Of a stretch of 64,000 bases of DNA, positions 16,983 to 26,273 are shown piece by piece (within the stretch, counting starts at the first letter, position 1; every line of letters begins with the position of its first letter). Both the position numbers and the translations under genes were made by a program. The notes under the pieces are model-generated. The model had not been told where the DNA came from. It searched no databases and saw only the letters and a list, made by a program, of their open reading frames with translations. Source of the stretch: JAPOXR01 sp965219635 (GTDB lineage: Bacteria; Pseudomonadota; Alphaproteobacteria; Rhodobacterales; Rhodobacteraceae); NCBI GenBank assembly GCA_965219635.1, contig OZ244783.1, positions 1,178,001 to 1,242,000 of the forward strand, in the 5' to 3' direction.

Positions 16983-18107
16983 ATGAACCATAATTCCTTA
17001 AGGCCATGGAGGTCGATCAAGCGCCGGGCCTCGCGTCAGATCATGGTTGGCAATGTACCTATCGGCGGAGACTCGCCAATCTCGGTGCAAACCATGACGA
17101 ATACGCCGACTACTGACATTGCGGGAACAGTTGGGCAGATCAAGCGGTGCGCCGAGGCTGGCGCGGATCTCATCAGAGTGTCGGTTCCGGACAAGGAGTC
17201 ATCGGCGGCACTTAAGAAGATCGTCGACGCCAGTCCAATCCCCGTGATTGCCGACATCCATTTCCATTACAAACGGGCAATTGAAGCTGCCAAAAATGGC
17301 GCAGCGTGTTTGAGGATCAATCCGGGAAATATCGGTTCAAGCGCACGTGTTAGGGAAGTTGTGCGTGCTGCACAGGATTATGGTTGTGCCATACGGATTG
17401 GCGTCAATGCTGGCAGCCTTGAGAGGCATCTTCTGGAAAAGTACCTGGCGCCTTGCCCTGAAGCGATGGTCGAGTCTGGACTGTCCCAGATTTCACTTTT
17501 GGAGGACAACGGGTTTCGCGACTACAAAATCAGCTGCAAGGCATCAGATGTGTTTTTGGCTGTCGCCGCATACCAGTCGCTGGCGGCGCAGACAGATGCC
17601 CCCATACATCTTGGAATAACCGAAGCAGGCAGCCGTGTTCCTGGCACGGTAAAGTCTGCAATCGGTATTGGTAGCCTTCTCCGGCAAGGAATTGGAGATA
17701 CACTCCGCGTAAGCCTGTCGGCCGATCCGGCTGAGGAAGTCAGGGTCGGACTTGAAATCCTGAAGGCGCTCGGTCTGCGGCGCCACGGTGTCACCATCAT
17801 TGCGTGTCCGAGTTGTGCACGGCAGGGCTTTGACGTGATTGGCACGGTTGCGGAACTTGAAAACCGATTGGAGCACATCCGCACTCCCATAAGCCTGTCC
17901 ATCATAGGCTGTGTGGTCAACGGACCCGGAGAAGCTCTCATGACCGATATCGGATTCACCGGAGGCGGCAAGGACTCGGGGATGTTGTATGTCAACGGAG
18001 CGTCGCTGCAAAAGCTTGCCAATGCGGACATGATCGATCGCATAGTGGAAATGGTAGAAGAACGGGCAAGGGAAGCCGAAGCCGGCCAGGCTGACTCCGC
18101 AGGTTAG
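16983..18107 (+). CDS. ispG: 4-hydroxy-3-methylbut-2-enyl diphosphate synthase IspG
   Basis: About 374 residues from ATG 16983. It catalyses the reductive ring opening of MEcPP to HMBPP in the MEP isoprenoid pathway, using a [4Fe-4S] cluster. The TIM-barrel part (VQTMTNTPTTDI; VIADIHFHYKRAIEAAKNGA; CLRINPGNIG) and the C-terminal cluster cysteines (IIACPSCARQGFDV; SIIGCVVNGPGEA) are clear. A longer frame starting at 16908 lacks support. Confidence 0.96.
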   Translation: MNHNSLRPWRSIKRRASRQIMVGNVPIGGDSPISVQTMTNTPTTDIAGTVGQIKRCAEAGADLIRVSVPDKESSAALKKIVDASPIPVIADIHFHYKRAIEAAKNGAACLRINPGNIGSSARVREVVRAAQDYGCAIRIGVNAGSLERHLLEKYLAPCPEAMVESGLSQISLLEDNGFRDYKISCKASDVFLAVAAYQSLAAQTDAPIHLGITEAGSRVPGTVKSAIGIGSLLRQGIGDTLRVSLSADPAEEVRVGLEILKALGLRRHGVTIIACPSCARQGFDVIGTVAELENRLEHIRTPISLSIIGCVVNGPGEALMTDIGFTGGGKDSGMLYVNGASLQKLANADMIDRIVEMVEERAREAEAGQADSAG

Positions 18108-18364
18108 CGTTGTGCTGGTCAAAGCTGGCTGCAATGCCCGGTCCCAAGCCAAGGGACCCTGAATGCATTACATCACCATCCGTCCCGGGCCGGAGGCCGT
18201 TGTCCGGGTTTTGATTTCCCTTGGCAATTGGCAGATTTGCCGGATTGTCTGTATTGGCAGGCACTGAACTTTTTGCAGGATCACTGGGCGGCAGGCTGAA
18301 GGCAGGCAATCAACGTCCAGGTTCCGGGTCGCGCCAAGCGGCATCCTGAATTGGAGCAAGTGAA

Positions 18365-19414
18365 ATGCTGCAGAACTCCAAACTGGAGCAAATAACAGAC
18401 CGTTTCGCAGAGTTGGAAAAGCAACTCACGGCAGGGCACAGCCATCCCGACTTTGTTCGATTCTCTCGTGAATACAATGCTCTACGCCCCATTGTTGAGG
18501 CAATTGAGTCACAGCATGAACTCGAGAGGCAAATTGATGCGGCCAAGTCGATGCTGTCCGATCCTGAACTCAGACCGATGGCAGAGGAGGAGATTTCCGA
18601 ACTGACCCAGGAGTTGCAGGAGAAGAGCGACGAATTGCTGAAACTGCTATTGCCCAGCGATTCTGATGCAAACCGTTCAGCCATCCTTGAAATCAGGGCT
18701 GGTACGGGAGGCGACGAGGCGGCGCTCTTTGCCGGAGACCTGCTAAGGATGTATGAGCGCTATTCCCAACAGAAGGGCTGGTCGAGCAATGTACTGTCGG
18801 CGACGCCATCTCAGACCGGTGGATTCCGCGAGGTTGCAGTTGACGTCAGGGGTAAAGGCGCCTTTGCCCGGTTGAGATACGAGTCCGGTGTTCACAGGGT
18901 CCAACGTGTTCCTGCAACCGAGTCTGCTGGCCGTGTTCATACATCTGCCGCTACCGTGGCGGTTCTGCCGGAGGCGGACGAAGTCGAAGTCGAAATACTC
19001 CCATCCGATCTGCGGATTGAAACGATGAGGGCGAGTGGCGCCGGAGGACAGCACGTCAACAAAACTGACTCAGCAGTCAGAATAACTCATTTGCCCTCCG
19101 GTATCGTTGTCAGCGCCTCGGAAAAATCCCAGCACCAGAACCGCGCTTCGGCAATGAAGGTGTTAAGATCCAGACTCTACGAGATGGAACAGGCGCGAGC
19201 CACCGAAGCCCGGGCAAACGCCCGGCGGCAACAGGTCGGTGAAGGTGATCGGTCAGAAAAGATCCGTACCTACAACTTTCCCGAAGGAAGGGTGACCGAC
19301 CATCGAATAAACCTGAAGCTGCACAGGATCGAGCAAATCATGGATGGCGGACTTGATGACCTGGTGGATGCACTCATTGCGCATGATCAGGCAAGACGGT
19401 TGGCACAGGAGTAA
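18365..19414 (+). CDS. prfA: Peptide chain release factor 1
   Basis: A 349-residue class I release factor. The stop-codon-reading tripeptide PAT is in RVQRVPATESAGRVHTSA, which specifies RF1 (UAA/UAG), and the GGQ motif is in RASGAGGQHVNKTDSAVRI. The Shine-Dalgarno GGAG lies 9 bp before the ATG. Its stop overlaps the start of prmC, the methyltransferase that modifies this GGQ, giving coupled expression. Confidence 0.97.
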   Translation: MLQNSKLEQITDRFAELEKQLTAGHSHPDFVRFSREYNALRPIVEAIESQHELERQIDAAKSMLSDPELRPMAEEEISELTQELQEKSDELLKLLLPSDSDANRSAILEIRAGTGGDEAALFAGDLLRMYERYSQQKGWSSNVLSATPSQTGGFREVAVDVRGKGAFARLRYESGVHRVQRVPATESAGRVHTSAATVAVLPEADEVEVEILPSDLRIETMRASGAGGQHVNKTDSAVRITHLPSGIVVSASEKSQHQNRASAMKVLRSRLYEMEQARATEARANARRQQVGEGDRSEKIRTYNFPEGRVTDHRINLKLHRIEQIMDGGLDDLVDALIAHDQARRLAQE

Positions 19415-20250
19415 TGATGGGCGCGACTATCGCGGACGCAGTTGCCGATGCCGTCGGCAGGTTTCAAATTGCGGGAGTGGAGGATCCGGCCGGAGATGCT
19501 TGGAGGCTGGTGGACGAAGCCTCCAGACGTACAACTGGCGATGGGCCGGGCCCCGGCGATGAGATTTGTCCGGCTGTGGCCGGGGTACTTGCCGATTGGA
19601 TCAACCAGCGAGCCCGCAGAAGACCGGTATCGCAGATAATCAGCCGGCGCTTGTTCTTTGAAAGCGCGTTCTTTGTGAACTCGGAGGTCCTGGACCCAAG
19701 GCCGGAGTCGGAATTGCTCGTTGAAGCGGGACTGCGTTTTGATCCACGCAGCATCCTTGATCTTGGCACCGGAAGCGGCTGTTTGCTCCTTTCGTTGCTT
19801 TTGCGCCTCCCCAAGGCCGCAGGTGTCGGGGTGGATATCAGCCACTCGGCATTGCAGGTCGCGCAACTGAATTGCCGGACTCTTGAACTTTGCGGGAGGG
19901 CGAAGTTGGTATACTCGGACTGGTATTCGGAAATTGAAGGGCGATTTGACCTCATTGTGGCCAACCCGCCCTACCTGTCAGAACAGGATTATCGGAATGC
20001 GCCGGCAGAGCTTGCAATTTGGGAGCCGCCTTGCGCATTGACACCGGGCGGTGGCGGATTGGCAGCATACGAGCGCATTGCTGGTGGCGCTTCATGTCAT
20101 CTGGAGCGGAACGGGCGGCTGGTATTGGAAATCGGCTCAGGTCAATTCAAAGGCGTCGCAAAGATATTGCGTCGCCATTCAATTCAAGTTGAAGATGTGT
20201 TGGATGATCTTGAATGCCGTCCAAGAGCTCTCATCTGCAGGTTGCAATAG
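19414..20250 (+). CDS. prmC: Release factor glutamine methyltransferase PrmC
   Basis: A 278-residue SAM-dependent methyltransferase with motif I ILDLGTGSGCLLLSLLLRLP and the NPPY catalytic motif (VANPPYLSEQD) that binds the glutamine side chain of GGQ. The N-terminal helical domain is present. The start ATG overlaps the prfA stop (TAATGATG; an ATG one codon later is equally possible). It methylates RF1 and RF2. Confidence 0.95.
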   Translation: MMGATIADAVADAVGRFQIAGVEDPAGDAWRLVDEASRRTTGDGPGPGDEICPAVAGVLADWINQRARRRPVSQIISRRLFFESAFFVNSEVLDPRPESELLVEAGLRFDPRSILDLGTGSGCLLLSLLLRLPKAAGVGVDISHSALQVAQLNCRTLELCGRAKLVYSDWYSEIEGRFDLIVANPPYLSEQDYRNAPAELAIWEPPCALTPGGGGLAAYERIAGGASCHLERNGRLVLEIGSGQFKGVAKILRRHSIQVEDVLDDLECRPRALICRLQ

Positions 20251-20631
20251 ACCATTGGCAGGCCCGCTGTCTTCGGGAGGTGCGCAATGGCCAGTTGCAG
20301 TCGACGAAAGTTGCAGGATTGCAACAAATTGACTTGCGTCAAGGCCGGATTCCGCTCCTATTCGCAGCATTCTTCTTGTGGAACTCATGACAAGCGGCAT
20401 AGTTAATCATGTCCGTCAGTACCGGGGATCGACCGATCCCTTGGAATTTGGAGGAAAGACCGGTTCGTTGGCGCTACGCCGGCAACCATGGTTGATGCGA
20501 CACTAGAGACACCAACATTGAATACATGCGAAATTGCATGACCGAGTGTCGTTGCAAGCGGGAAACAAGGCAATTCCAAGTCAACCGGCATGACTGACCG
20601 GGTAAAAATTCACAACCCAACTGGATAGGAA
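20251..20631. other. Intergenic region without recognisable gene (381 bp)
   Basis: This lies between prmC and the DUF4167 gene, which is on the same strand. One short inverted repeat (CATGC-6 nt-GCATG near 20525-20540) is visible but lacks a T-run. No RNA gene or supported reading frame was found. It probably holds the promoter of the DUF4167 gene. Confidence 0.45.
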
Positions 20632-21036
20632 ATGAGATCAATCAACAAATCGCGCATGCGCGGCAGAGGAAGCCGGAGACCCAACGGGAACTCAGTCAAC
20701 AAAGTTTTCGAAAGTTCGGGTCCCGAAGGCAAGGTTCGGGGCAACGCCCAGCAGATCATAGACAAATACGAGGCCATGGCGCGGGATGCTTTTCTTGCCG
20801 GCGATCGCATCGCTGGAGAGAATTTCAAGCAGCACTGTGAGCATTACGTACGGATCCTCAGCGAGGCGAAGGCAAACCAGGAGAGCAGGCTGAATGGCAA
20901 TGGCCAGCAACAACCAACGGCCAACCCGCCTGCATCAGACGCTGATGCCGAAGAACTGCCGGCTCAGATGATCCCCGACAATCGACCAGAAGCCCAGGCC
21001 GGACCGGTCAGTACGGCCGCCAGTCCGGGTTCATGA
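20632..21036 (+). CDS. DUF4167 domain protein
   Basis: A 134-residue protein. The N-terminal basic segment (MRSINKSRMRGRGSRRPNG) and the conserved block VRGNAQQIIDKYEAMARDAFLAGDRIAGENFKQHCEHYVRIL (given here only as two landmarks: VRGNAQQIIDKYEAMARDA and AGENFKQHCEHYVRIL) define DUF4167, an alphaproteobacterial family. The C-terminal third is low-complexity and acidic. RNA binding has been suspected from the basic N-terminus, but no function is established. Position after prfA-prmC is usual for the family. Confidence 0.88.
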   Translation: MRSINKSRMRGRGSRRPNGNSVNKVFESSGPEGKVRGNAQQIIDKYEAMARDAFLAGDRIAGENFKQHCEHYVRILSEAKANQESRLNGNGQQQPTANPPASDADAEELPAQMIPDNRPEAQAGPVSTAASPGS

Positions 21037-21043
21037 ACCCTCA

Positions 21044-21065
21044 AGGCCTGTTTCCTGCCAGGCCT
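21044..21065. terminator. Hairpin between convergent DUF4167 and rsmA genes
   Basis: AGGCCTG at 21044-21050 pairs with CAGGCCT at 21059-21065 around an 8-nt loop in the 40-bp gap between two convergent genes. There is no clear T-tract on either side, so it may be a weak bidirectional terminator. Confidence 0.4.
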
Positions 21066-21076
21066 CAAGCACTCAA

Positions 21077-21940
21077 TCAATTCTGATTGCTGAGCTGAAA
21101 AGCGCCGGCAAGCGCACGCGCAATGCCGCAATAGTCTTCAATCGGCACTGCATCGGCCCTCAAGTCGGGCCGAATGCCGCATTGCTGCAGAATGCGGTCC
21201 ATGTCTGGATGCAGGCTTCGCATGCTTGTACGCAGCATCTTTCGGCGCTGGGAGAACGCTGCCTTTACGACCTTGGCCAGCATATGCGCTTCAGCAGGGT
21301 AGCGAACCGAGTCCAGTATTGACATGTTGACGACCGCGGAACTTATTTTCGGAACCGGCAAAAAGGCAGTTGGTGGAATGGTCATCGCAATTGTTGCGTC
21401 AGTCCGCCACTGAACAAGAACCGACAGCCTGCCATAAGCCTTGCTGCCGGGTGCTGCGATCAGACGCTGCGCCAATTCCCGTTGAAACGTCAGGGTCATG
21501 CTCTTCCAGGGTGGTGGCCACTCCGGAAACGACAACCACCTGGTCAACAGCTCCGTGCCAACGTTATAGGGCAGGTTGGCAACGATGCGTGCGGGTTCTG
21601 CGACCAGTTCCCGGGCATCGACCTCAAGAGCATCGGCATGGATGACTTCGACCAGTCCGGCCGAAGCTTCAGCGATTTCCTGCAAGGCAGGGAGAAACCT
21701 GCTGTCCTTTTCGATCGCGACGATGCGTTTGGCGCCTGCCGATGCCAGGCTGCGGGTCAGTCCTCCTGGACCTGCTCCAATCTCCAGGATCTCGTGGCCC
21801 GCCAGAGGCCCGGCCAGCCTCGCAATCTTGTCCGTAAGGTTCATGTCCATGATGAAGTTCTGGCCAAGGCTTCGGCGGGCGAACAGTCCGTCGCGTTGAA
21901 GAATGTCGCGTAAAGGCGGCAGTTGATCCAGGGAATCCAT
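21077..21940 (-). CDS. rsmA: 16S rRNA dimethyladenosine transferase RsmA (KsgA)
   Basis: About 287 residues from MDSLDQLPPLRDIL; an upstream ATG at 21976 would overlap pdxA. The SAM motif LEIGAGPGGLTRSLASAGA and the catalytic NLPYNVGTELL motif are intact, preceded by RSLGQNFIMDMNL. The enzyme dimethylates the two adjacent adenosines near the 3' end of 16S rRNA. It is the last gene of the lptF-to-rsmA operon. Confidence 0.96.
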   Translation of the reverse strand: MDSLDQLPPLRDILQRDGLFARRSLGQNFIMDMNLTDKIARLAGPLAGHEILEIGAGPGGLTRSLASAGAKRIVAIEKDSRFLPALQEIAEASAGLVEVIHADALEVDARELVAEPARIVANLPYNVGTELLTRWLSFPEWPPPWKSMTLTFQRELAQRLIAAPGSKAYGRLSVLVQWRTDATIAMTIPPTAFLPVPKISSAVVNMSILDSVRYPAEAHMLAKVVKAAFSQRRKMLRTSMRSLHPDMDRILQQCGIRPDLRADAVPIEDYCGIARALAGAFQLSNQN

Positions 21941-21953
21941 AACGACAACCGTT

Positions 21954-22922
21954 TCAGGCAGCGAGTTGGCCAGCAAGGCGGATCGCGGCGATCAAGCTGC
22001 CGGCCTGCGCCAGGCCCTTTCCGGCAATATCCAGTGCTGGCCCATGATCCGGAGACGTTCGGACTATTGGCAGTCCGAGGGTAAGATTGACGCCATCATG
22101 GAAGCTCAGGGTCTTGAAGGGGACAAGCGCCTGATCATGGTACATGCAAACCGCAGTGTCATATCCGGTTCGGGCTTCCTCGTGGAACATCGTGTCCGCC
22201 GGCCTCGGGCCAGTCACTCGCAGCCCCGAGGCAGCCATCTCCTCGATTACGGGAGTAATGAACTTGATCTCTTCTTGGCCGAACAAGCCCGACTCCCCTG
22301 CGTGCGGGTTCAGGCCCGCAACACATATCCTCGGATCGGGCACTCCGAATTGCTGCTTGAGAGCAGAAGCGACTGTCGTGAGCGTTTGCCGCAATAGCGG
22401 CTGAGAAAGCGCTGCCGGTACATCTGCCAGTGCCAGATGGGTCGTGAGCGGAACAACTTTCAGTAGTGGCGATGTCAGCATCATGACCGGGTTGCTGGAA
22501 CCGAAGAGATGTCCAAGAAATTCAGTCTGTCCTGGAAAGAAAAATCCGCTTCCCTGGTGGAGGATCTCCTTGATGACCGGATTTGTACACATGGCGGCCG
22601 CCAGACCTTGCCTTGCATGTTCCGCCGCTATGCGGATGCAGTCAACCACAGCCGGAGCGTTTTCCGGGAAGGGTGTCCCAGGAAGGGCAGGGCGTGGAAA
22701 ATTGTGGTGCAGGACGGGCAATCCAGCCTGCATCGCAGATGCGGCCTCCTGCGGCCGATTGATTTCGATTTGTGGGATTGGCGCATCGAGGCAGGCTACA
22801 TGATCACGGTCGGCAATCAGGTAGAACGGCTGCTCGGACTTCAGGCGGGACCAGGCGGCAATGGTCAACTCAAGCCCGATGCCAGCCGGTTCACCTGCGG
22901 TCAGTGCGACCGGCCTGCGCAT
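21954..22922 (-). CDS. pdxA: 4-hydroxythreonine-4-phosphate dehydrogenase PdxA
   Basis: A 322-residue enzyme of DXP-dependent pyridoxal phosphate synthesis. It starts MRRPVALTAGEPAGIGLELT and contains PGQTEFLGHLFG, MMLTSPLLKVVPLTTHLAL, GLNPHAGESGLFGQEE and MYHDQALVPFKTLSFHDGVN-type metal-binding segments with the expected His residues. It starts 3 bp downstream of the surA-like gene and is 13 bp from rsmA. Confidence 0.96.
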   Translation of the reverse strand: MRRPVALTAGEPAGIGLELTIAAWSRLKSEQPFYLIADRDHVACLDAPIPQIEINRPQEAASAMQAGLPVLHHNFPRPALPGTPFPENAPAVVDCIRIAAEHARQGLAAAMCTNPVIKEILHQGSGFFFPGQTEFLGHLFGSSNPVMMLTSPLLKVVPLTTHLALADVPAALSQPLLRQTLTTVASALKQQFGVPDPRICVAGLNPHAGESGLFGQEEIKFITPVIEEMAASGLRVTGPRPADTMFHEEARTGYDTAVCMYHDQALVPFKTLSFHDGVNLTLGLPIVRTSPDHGPALDIAGKGLAQAGSLIAAIRLAGQLAA

Positions 22923-22925
22923 CTG

Positions 22926-24173
22926 TCACCTGTCGATTATAGCCGAAGCGCGCAGATTGGTCAGAAGATCTTGCGCAAGGTTGGTGAGCTTTTCTGTTCG
23001 CAGCGCCTGGAGTGTTTGCTTCCGGGCTTCCGGGTCATGCACGGATTTTCGCTCGCAGAGCATCAGGATCACCGCAGTCGGCATTGCGTTGTTGCCGGAG
23101 GGCAGAATTGTGGTCTCACCGGAATCCAGCATGTCGATAGGCTCACGCAGACTTCTGGGAGTGTCGTCAGGATCAGTGGTCTGACGGAAGAAACTCCCTC
23201 GTGGGAAGGCACGGGCCTCAGCGAGCAGGTCATTGCAAGTGTTTACGCGCCTCGTGATGGCGGCCGCCTTGGAGCGGGCTGTTTGCTGGTTGTCTCCGTA
23301 GACACGGAGAGTGGCATGATCGAGCTTGAAGGCGCGCTCTGCTGACCCTGAAAAACGAGTATCCCGGACAAAGAAAACGTAAACTGCATTCCCGGCAACT
23401 ATGGGTTCGGTGGCAGTCCCGACAGGAACACTGCTGATTACGTTACGGACGGACGGCGACAGAGTATCCAGTGACATCCATCCCAGTGCTCCGCCACTGG
23501 CGCCGCTGTCGGCTTCAGAAAGGTTGCGGGCAGCATCGGCGAATTCCGCCGATGATCGCACCGTGGACGAAATCAACTGTGCGATCTCAAGCACGCGCGC
23601 CCTGTTGCCGGGGCGGAAGGTCATGACCAGCTCCGACAACAAGTGCTCTTCCCGGCGTTCGATACCCCTGAGACCTATCGCCTGATCTATCTCATCGTCG
23701 GTGATCTCGAGCGCTTCTCCTCCGAACCGGGCGCTTATTACCTGACGCCAAGCCAGTCCGGCACGAATGAAATCCCGGAACGATTGTTCGGAAACGCCAT
23801 TTGAGGCCAATCTGCTAAGCAGTTGACCGGAGGTCAGGCTGTAGCGGCTGGCATACTCTTCAATGCCCTGCCTGATCGCCTCCTCGGGCACAGTGATGGA
23901 CAGCCGATCAGCCTCCTGCATGTAGATGCGGTCATTGATCAGCGCGTCTTCCGCCTGTTTGCGAAGGTCTCCTCTAACACCAACTACCCTGAGCATCTTC
24001 ATCCGCTCATCAATGTCATAGTCGCTGATTGCAGCGCCATTGACCGTGATTGCCGACGTGATCTGCAACGCAATCCCGGATACCGGCATGGTGGCGATCA
24101 ATGCCGCAATGCCCAAAACCACCAAACGATCAAACAACGTAAACTGCCCTTGTTCTGAAATGTGTCCGCTCAT
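22926..24173 (-). CDS. surA: SurA-like periplasmic peptidyl-prolyl isomerase/chaperone
   Basis: A 415-residue protein. A hydrophobic N-terminal export segment (LVVLGIAALIATMPVSGIALQ) is followed by the SurA N-terminal chaperone domain (ITVNGAAISDYDIDERMKML; LINDRIYMQEADRLSITV) and a parvulin-type domain (GGALGWMSLDTLSP; VYVFFVRDTR). SurA escorts outer-membrane proteins such as LptD. The ATG overlaps the lptD stop by 4 bp. Confidence 0.9.
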   Translation of the reverse strand: MSGHISEQGQFTLFDRLVVLGIAALIATMPVSGIALQITSAITVNGAAISDYDIDERMKMLRVVGVRGDLRKQAEDALINDRIYMQEADRLSITVPEEAIRQGIEEYASRYSLTSGQLLSRLASNGVSEQSFRDFIRAGLAWRQVISARFGGEALEITDDEIDQAIGLRGIERREEHLLSELVMTFRPGNRARVLEIAQLISSTVRSSAEFADAARNLSEADSGASGGALGWMSLDTLSPSVRNVISSVPVGTATEPIVAGNAVYVFFVRDTRFSGSAERAFKLDHATLRVYGDNQQTARSKAAAITRRVNTCNDLLAEARAFPRGSFFRQTTDPDDTPRSLREPIDMLDSGETTILPSGNNAMPTAVILMLCERKSVHDPEARKQTLQALRTEKLTNLAQDLLTNLRASAIIDR

Positions 24174-26260
24174 GCACTGCAGCCCGCCGAAGCCACGGCA
24201 TCCGGGTCTGTAAAGCCTGCCAGCATCAAATTGAGCTTGAACTTGTTCTTGGCCTTTGGCTGGGAAACGGTCTCACTATAACGTTCAGCGTTGAAGACAA
24301 CCTGCAGGCACTGATGCCGGAATGTGAGTCCGACGCCTGCAACATTCTCTCCCTCCTTGTTGAAGTCATGCTCCAGCGAGGTATTGACTGCCCAGTGATT
24401 GTCCAGATTTCTTTCCGCGAACAGGACAAGTGACTTTACGTCGTTGGTCATCTGCTCACTTTCGTCCTTCAACAGTCTTGAATATCCAGCACGCACTTCG
24501 GACTCGCCAGTGTCAAGCTGCAGGAAGGACTCCGACTTGGTCATGCTGGAGCCGGAGCCGAATACAACCCGCTGATCAACGGTTAGCCCTCCAGGAAACT
24601 CCAGCGAACCAGCGGCGATCATGGCGGAATTCTTGCCAGCAAGCCCGGATTCGGGCGAATACTGCATTCTGTCCTTGTCTCGGAAGACCCTTCCGAATGT
24701 CAACTCCAGACCGGTTCCATCAGGAAAGATTGAAGTGTGCTTCACTCCCAAATTCAATCTTGATCCAGCCTCAGACCTGTCCCTGCCGGCAAAACGGTCG
24801 AGAGAGCGGATGCTGGTGTCATCAAATTCGACAAAGACGCTGTCTTCATTAGGTGGCAAGCTACCATCGGGCGCCGGTGACCAAACAAGTTGCGCAAACG
24901 GCTCCACGAGATGGGCGCCGGAGTCAAGGCGGGCCAATAGCGGCAAAGCCAACTCAACCGCGGCCGTTTCGGACATGGTCGATAGCGAGTTGGTAAACTG
25001 GTCGTCCTGTTTGATGCTGTAGGATGTGAACCGGCCGAGCGCTGCCGCCGAGACAACCATTCCTCCGTCAAGGAACCAACGATTGGTCCATTCGACATCC
25101 ATTGATCCGCGAGTCACATCGCGAGCTGAGTTGCCCGAAACTGCGCCACGACGGAGCGAATGGGCACCCAGTTCCAGTCCGATTGTGCCTGCACCGGGCA
25201 GCGGAGACGAAACCATCCGGTAGCGGGTGTCATGAATGAGGCTGGGTCTGGTGCCAGAATTATCATCAAGCTGATCAACGTGTTTTGTCCCGGCCTCGAA
25301 CCAGCTGGCGGCAGTGCGCCGGGTTACCTTGGCAAAGCTCGTCAGCGTGGAATCCGGAATTGCTCCAAAATCCTCCGGGAATTCCGGGTCGGAGACGGCT
25401 TCGCCCGAAAAATCCAGTTTGAAGCCGTCGCCGATGTCCCAGTCACCCTGAAGTTGGACATGCCCTCGCAACTCTTCGTCGTGATCCTGGTCCCATACCA
25501 GTTCACCTGAGGTGACGATGCGCCCCCGCTGGAAGAGCCTGCGCTGTTCTATCCCGAATGACAGATCGCCTTCTGTTGAGTATCCGGGGGTCAGGGTCAT
25601 ATCGGCATGATCGTCGATTATATGAAAATAGGGCAACTTCAGCCACAGGCCATTGGAACTCGAATAGCCTGCCAATGGTTCCAGAAACCCGCTCTGCCGC
25701 TTTACAGTAGGGTCAGGCAGCCGGAGCGATGGCAGATGCAGCAGCTTGGTATTGCCCAGATAGAAGTCAACATCCTGAAGATGGAGTTGACGGTTTTCCC
25801 GGTCATGCATGACCTGCCGGGCCCGGAAATGCCAGACCGGCTGCTCGCCGGGTTTGCAAATCTTGCAGGTGGTCACGTATGCGCTTTTGATGCGCCCAAA
25901 TCCGTTCCGGTCGATACCAACCGAAGAGCCCTCAAGCCGCAGGTTCCCCTGAACCAACATCTGGACGCCTTGCAGGACGCCTTCGCGGAATCCCTTATCC
26001 AGTTCGGCATAGTCGGCAATTCCGACCGTGCCTTTTTCGTCGGTGAAAGACAACGGACCAGTGACCTTTACGACGTCATCGGCGTAATCGACCCTGCTGG
26101 CGTGGAGGGTGTGGCCACGGAAATAGATCTTGACGTTTCCGATCGCAGAGAACGACTTGTCCGGCTCAACGAAACTGATCTCGTCTGCAAGTATCAGCGC
26201 ATCCTGGTTTGCCTGCGCAAGCGGGGCCCAAAGCGCAGCAAGCATGCAGAGGATCAGCAT
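24170..26260 (-). CDS. lptD: LPS-assembly outer-membrane protein LptD
   Basis: About 696 residues from MLILCMLAALWAPLAQA, a signal peptide. An N-terminal OstA/LptA-like beta-jellyroll (ISFVEPDKSFSAIGNVKIYF; VKVTGPLSFTDEKGTVGIAD) is followed by a large beta-barrel (LptD C-terminal domain) with landmarks LEPLAGYSSSNGLWLKLPYF and TPGYSTEGDLSFGIEQRRLF. It inserts lipopolysaccharide into the outer leaflet. The reading frame continues upstream to 26413 inside lptG, but the signal peptide fixes the start. Operon order lptF-lptG-lptD-surA is conserved. Confidence 0.94.
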   Translation of the reverse strand: MLILCMLAALWAPLAQANQDALILADEISFVEPDKSFSAIGNVKIYFRGHTLHASRVDYADDVVKVTGPLSFTDEKGTVGIADYAELDKGFREGVLQGVQMLVQGNLRLEGSSVGIDRNGFGRIKSAYVTTCKICKPGEQPVWHFRARQVMHDRENRQLHLQDVDFYLGNTKLLHLPSLRLPDPTVKRQSGFLEPLAGYSSSNGLWLKLPYFHIIDDHADMTLTPGYSTEGDLSFGIEQRRLFQRGRIVTSGELVWDQDHDEELRGHVQLQGDWDIGDGFKLDFSGEAVSDPEFPEDFGAIPDSTLTSFAKVTRRTAASWFEAGTKHVDQLDDNSGTRPSLIHDTRYRMVSSPLPGAGTIGLELGAHSLRRGAVSGNSARDVTRGSMDVEWTNRWFLDGGMVVSAAALGRFTSYSIKQDDQFTNSLSTMSETAAVELALPLLARLDSGAHLVEPFAQLVWSPAPDGSLPPNEDSVFVEFDDTSIRSLDRFAGRDRSEAGSRLNLGVKHTSIFPDGTGLELTFGRVFRDKDRMQYSPESGLAGKNSAMIAAGSLEFPGGLTVDQRVVFGSGSSMTKSESFLQLDTGESEVRAGYSRLLKDESEQMTNDVKSLVLFAERNLDNHWAVNTSLEHDFNKEGENVAGVGLTFRHQCLQVVFNAERYSETVSQPKAKNKFKLNLMLAGFTDPDAVASAGCSA

Positions 26261-26273
26261 TCTGAGGCGCAAT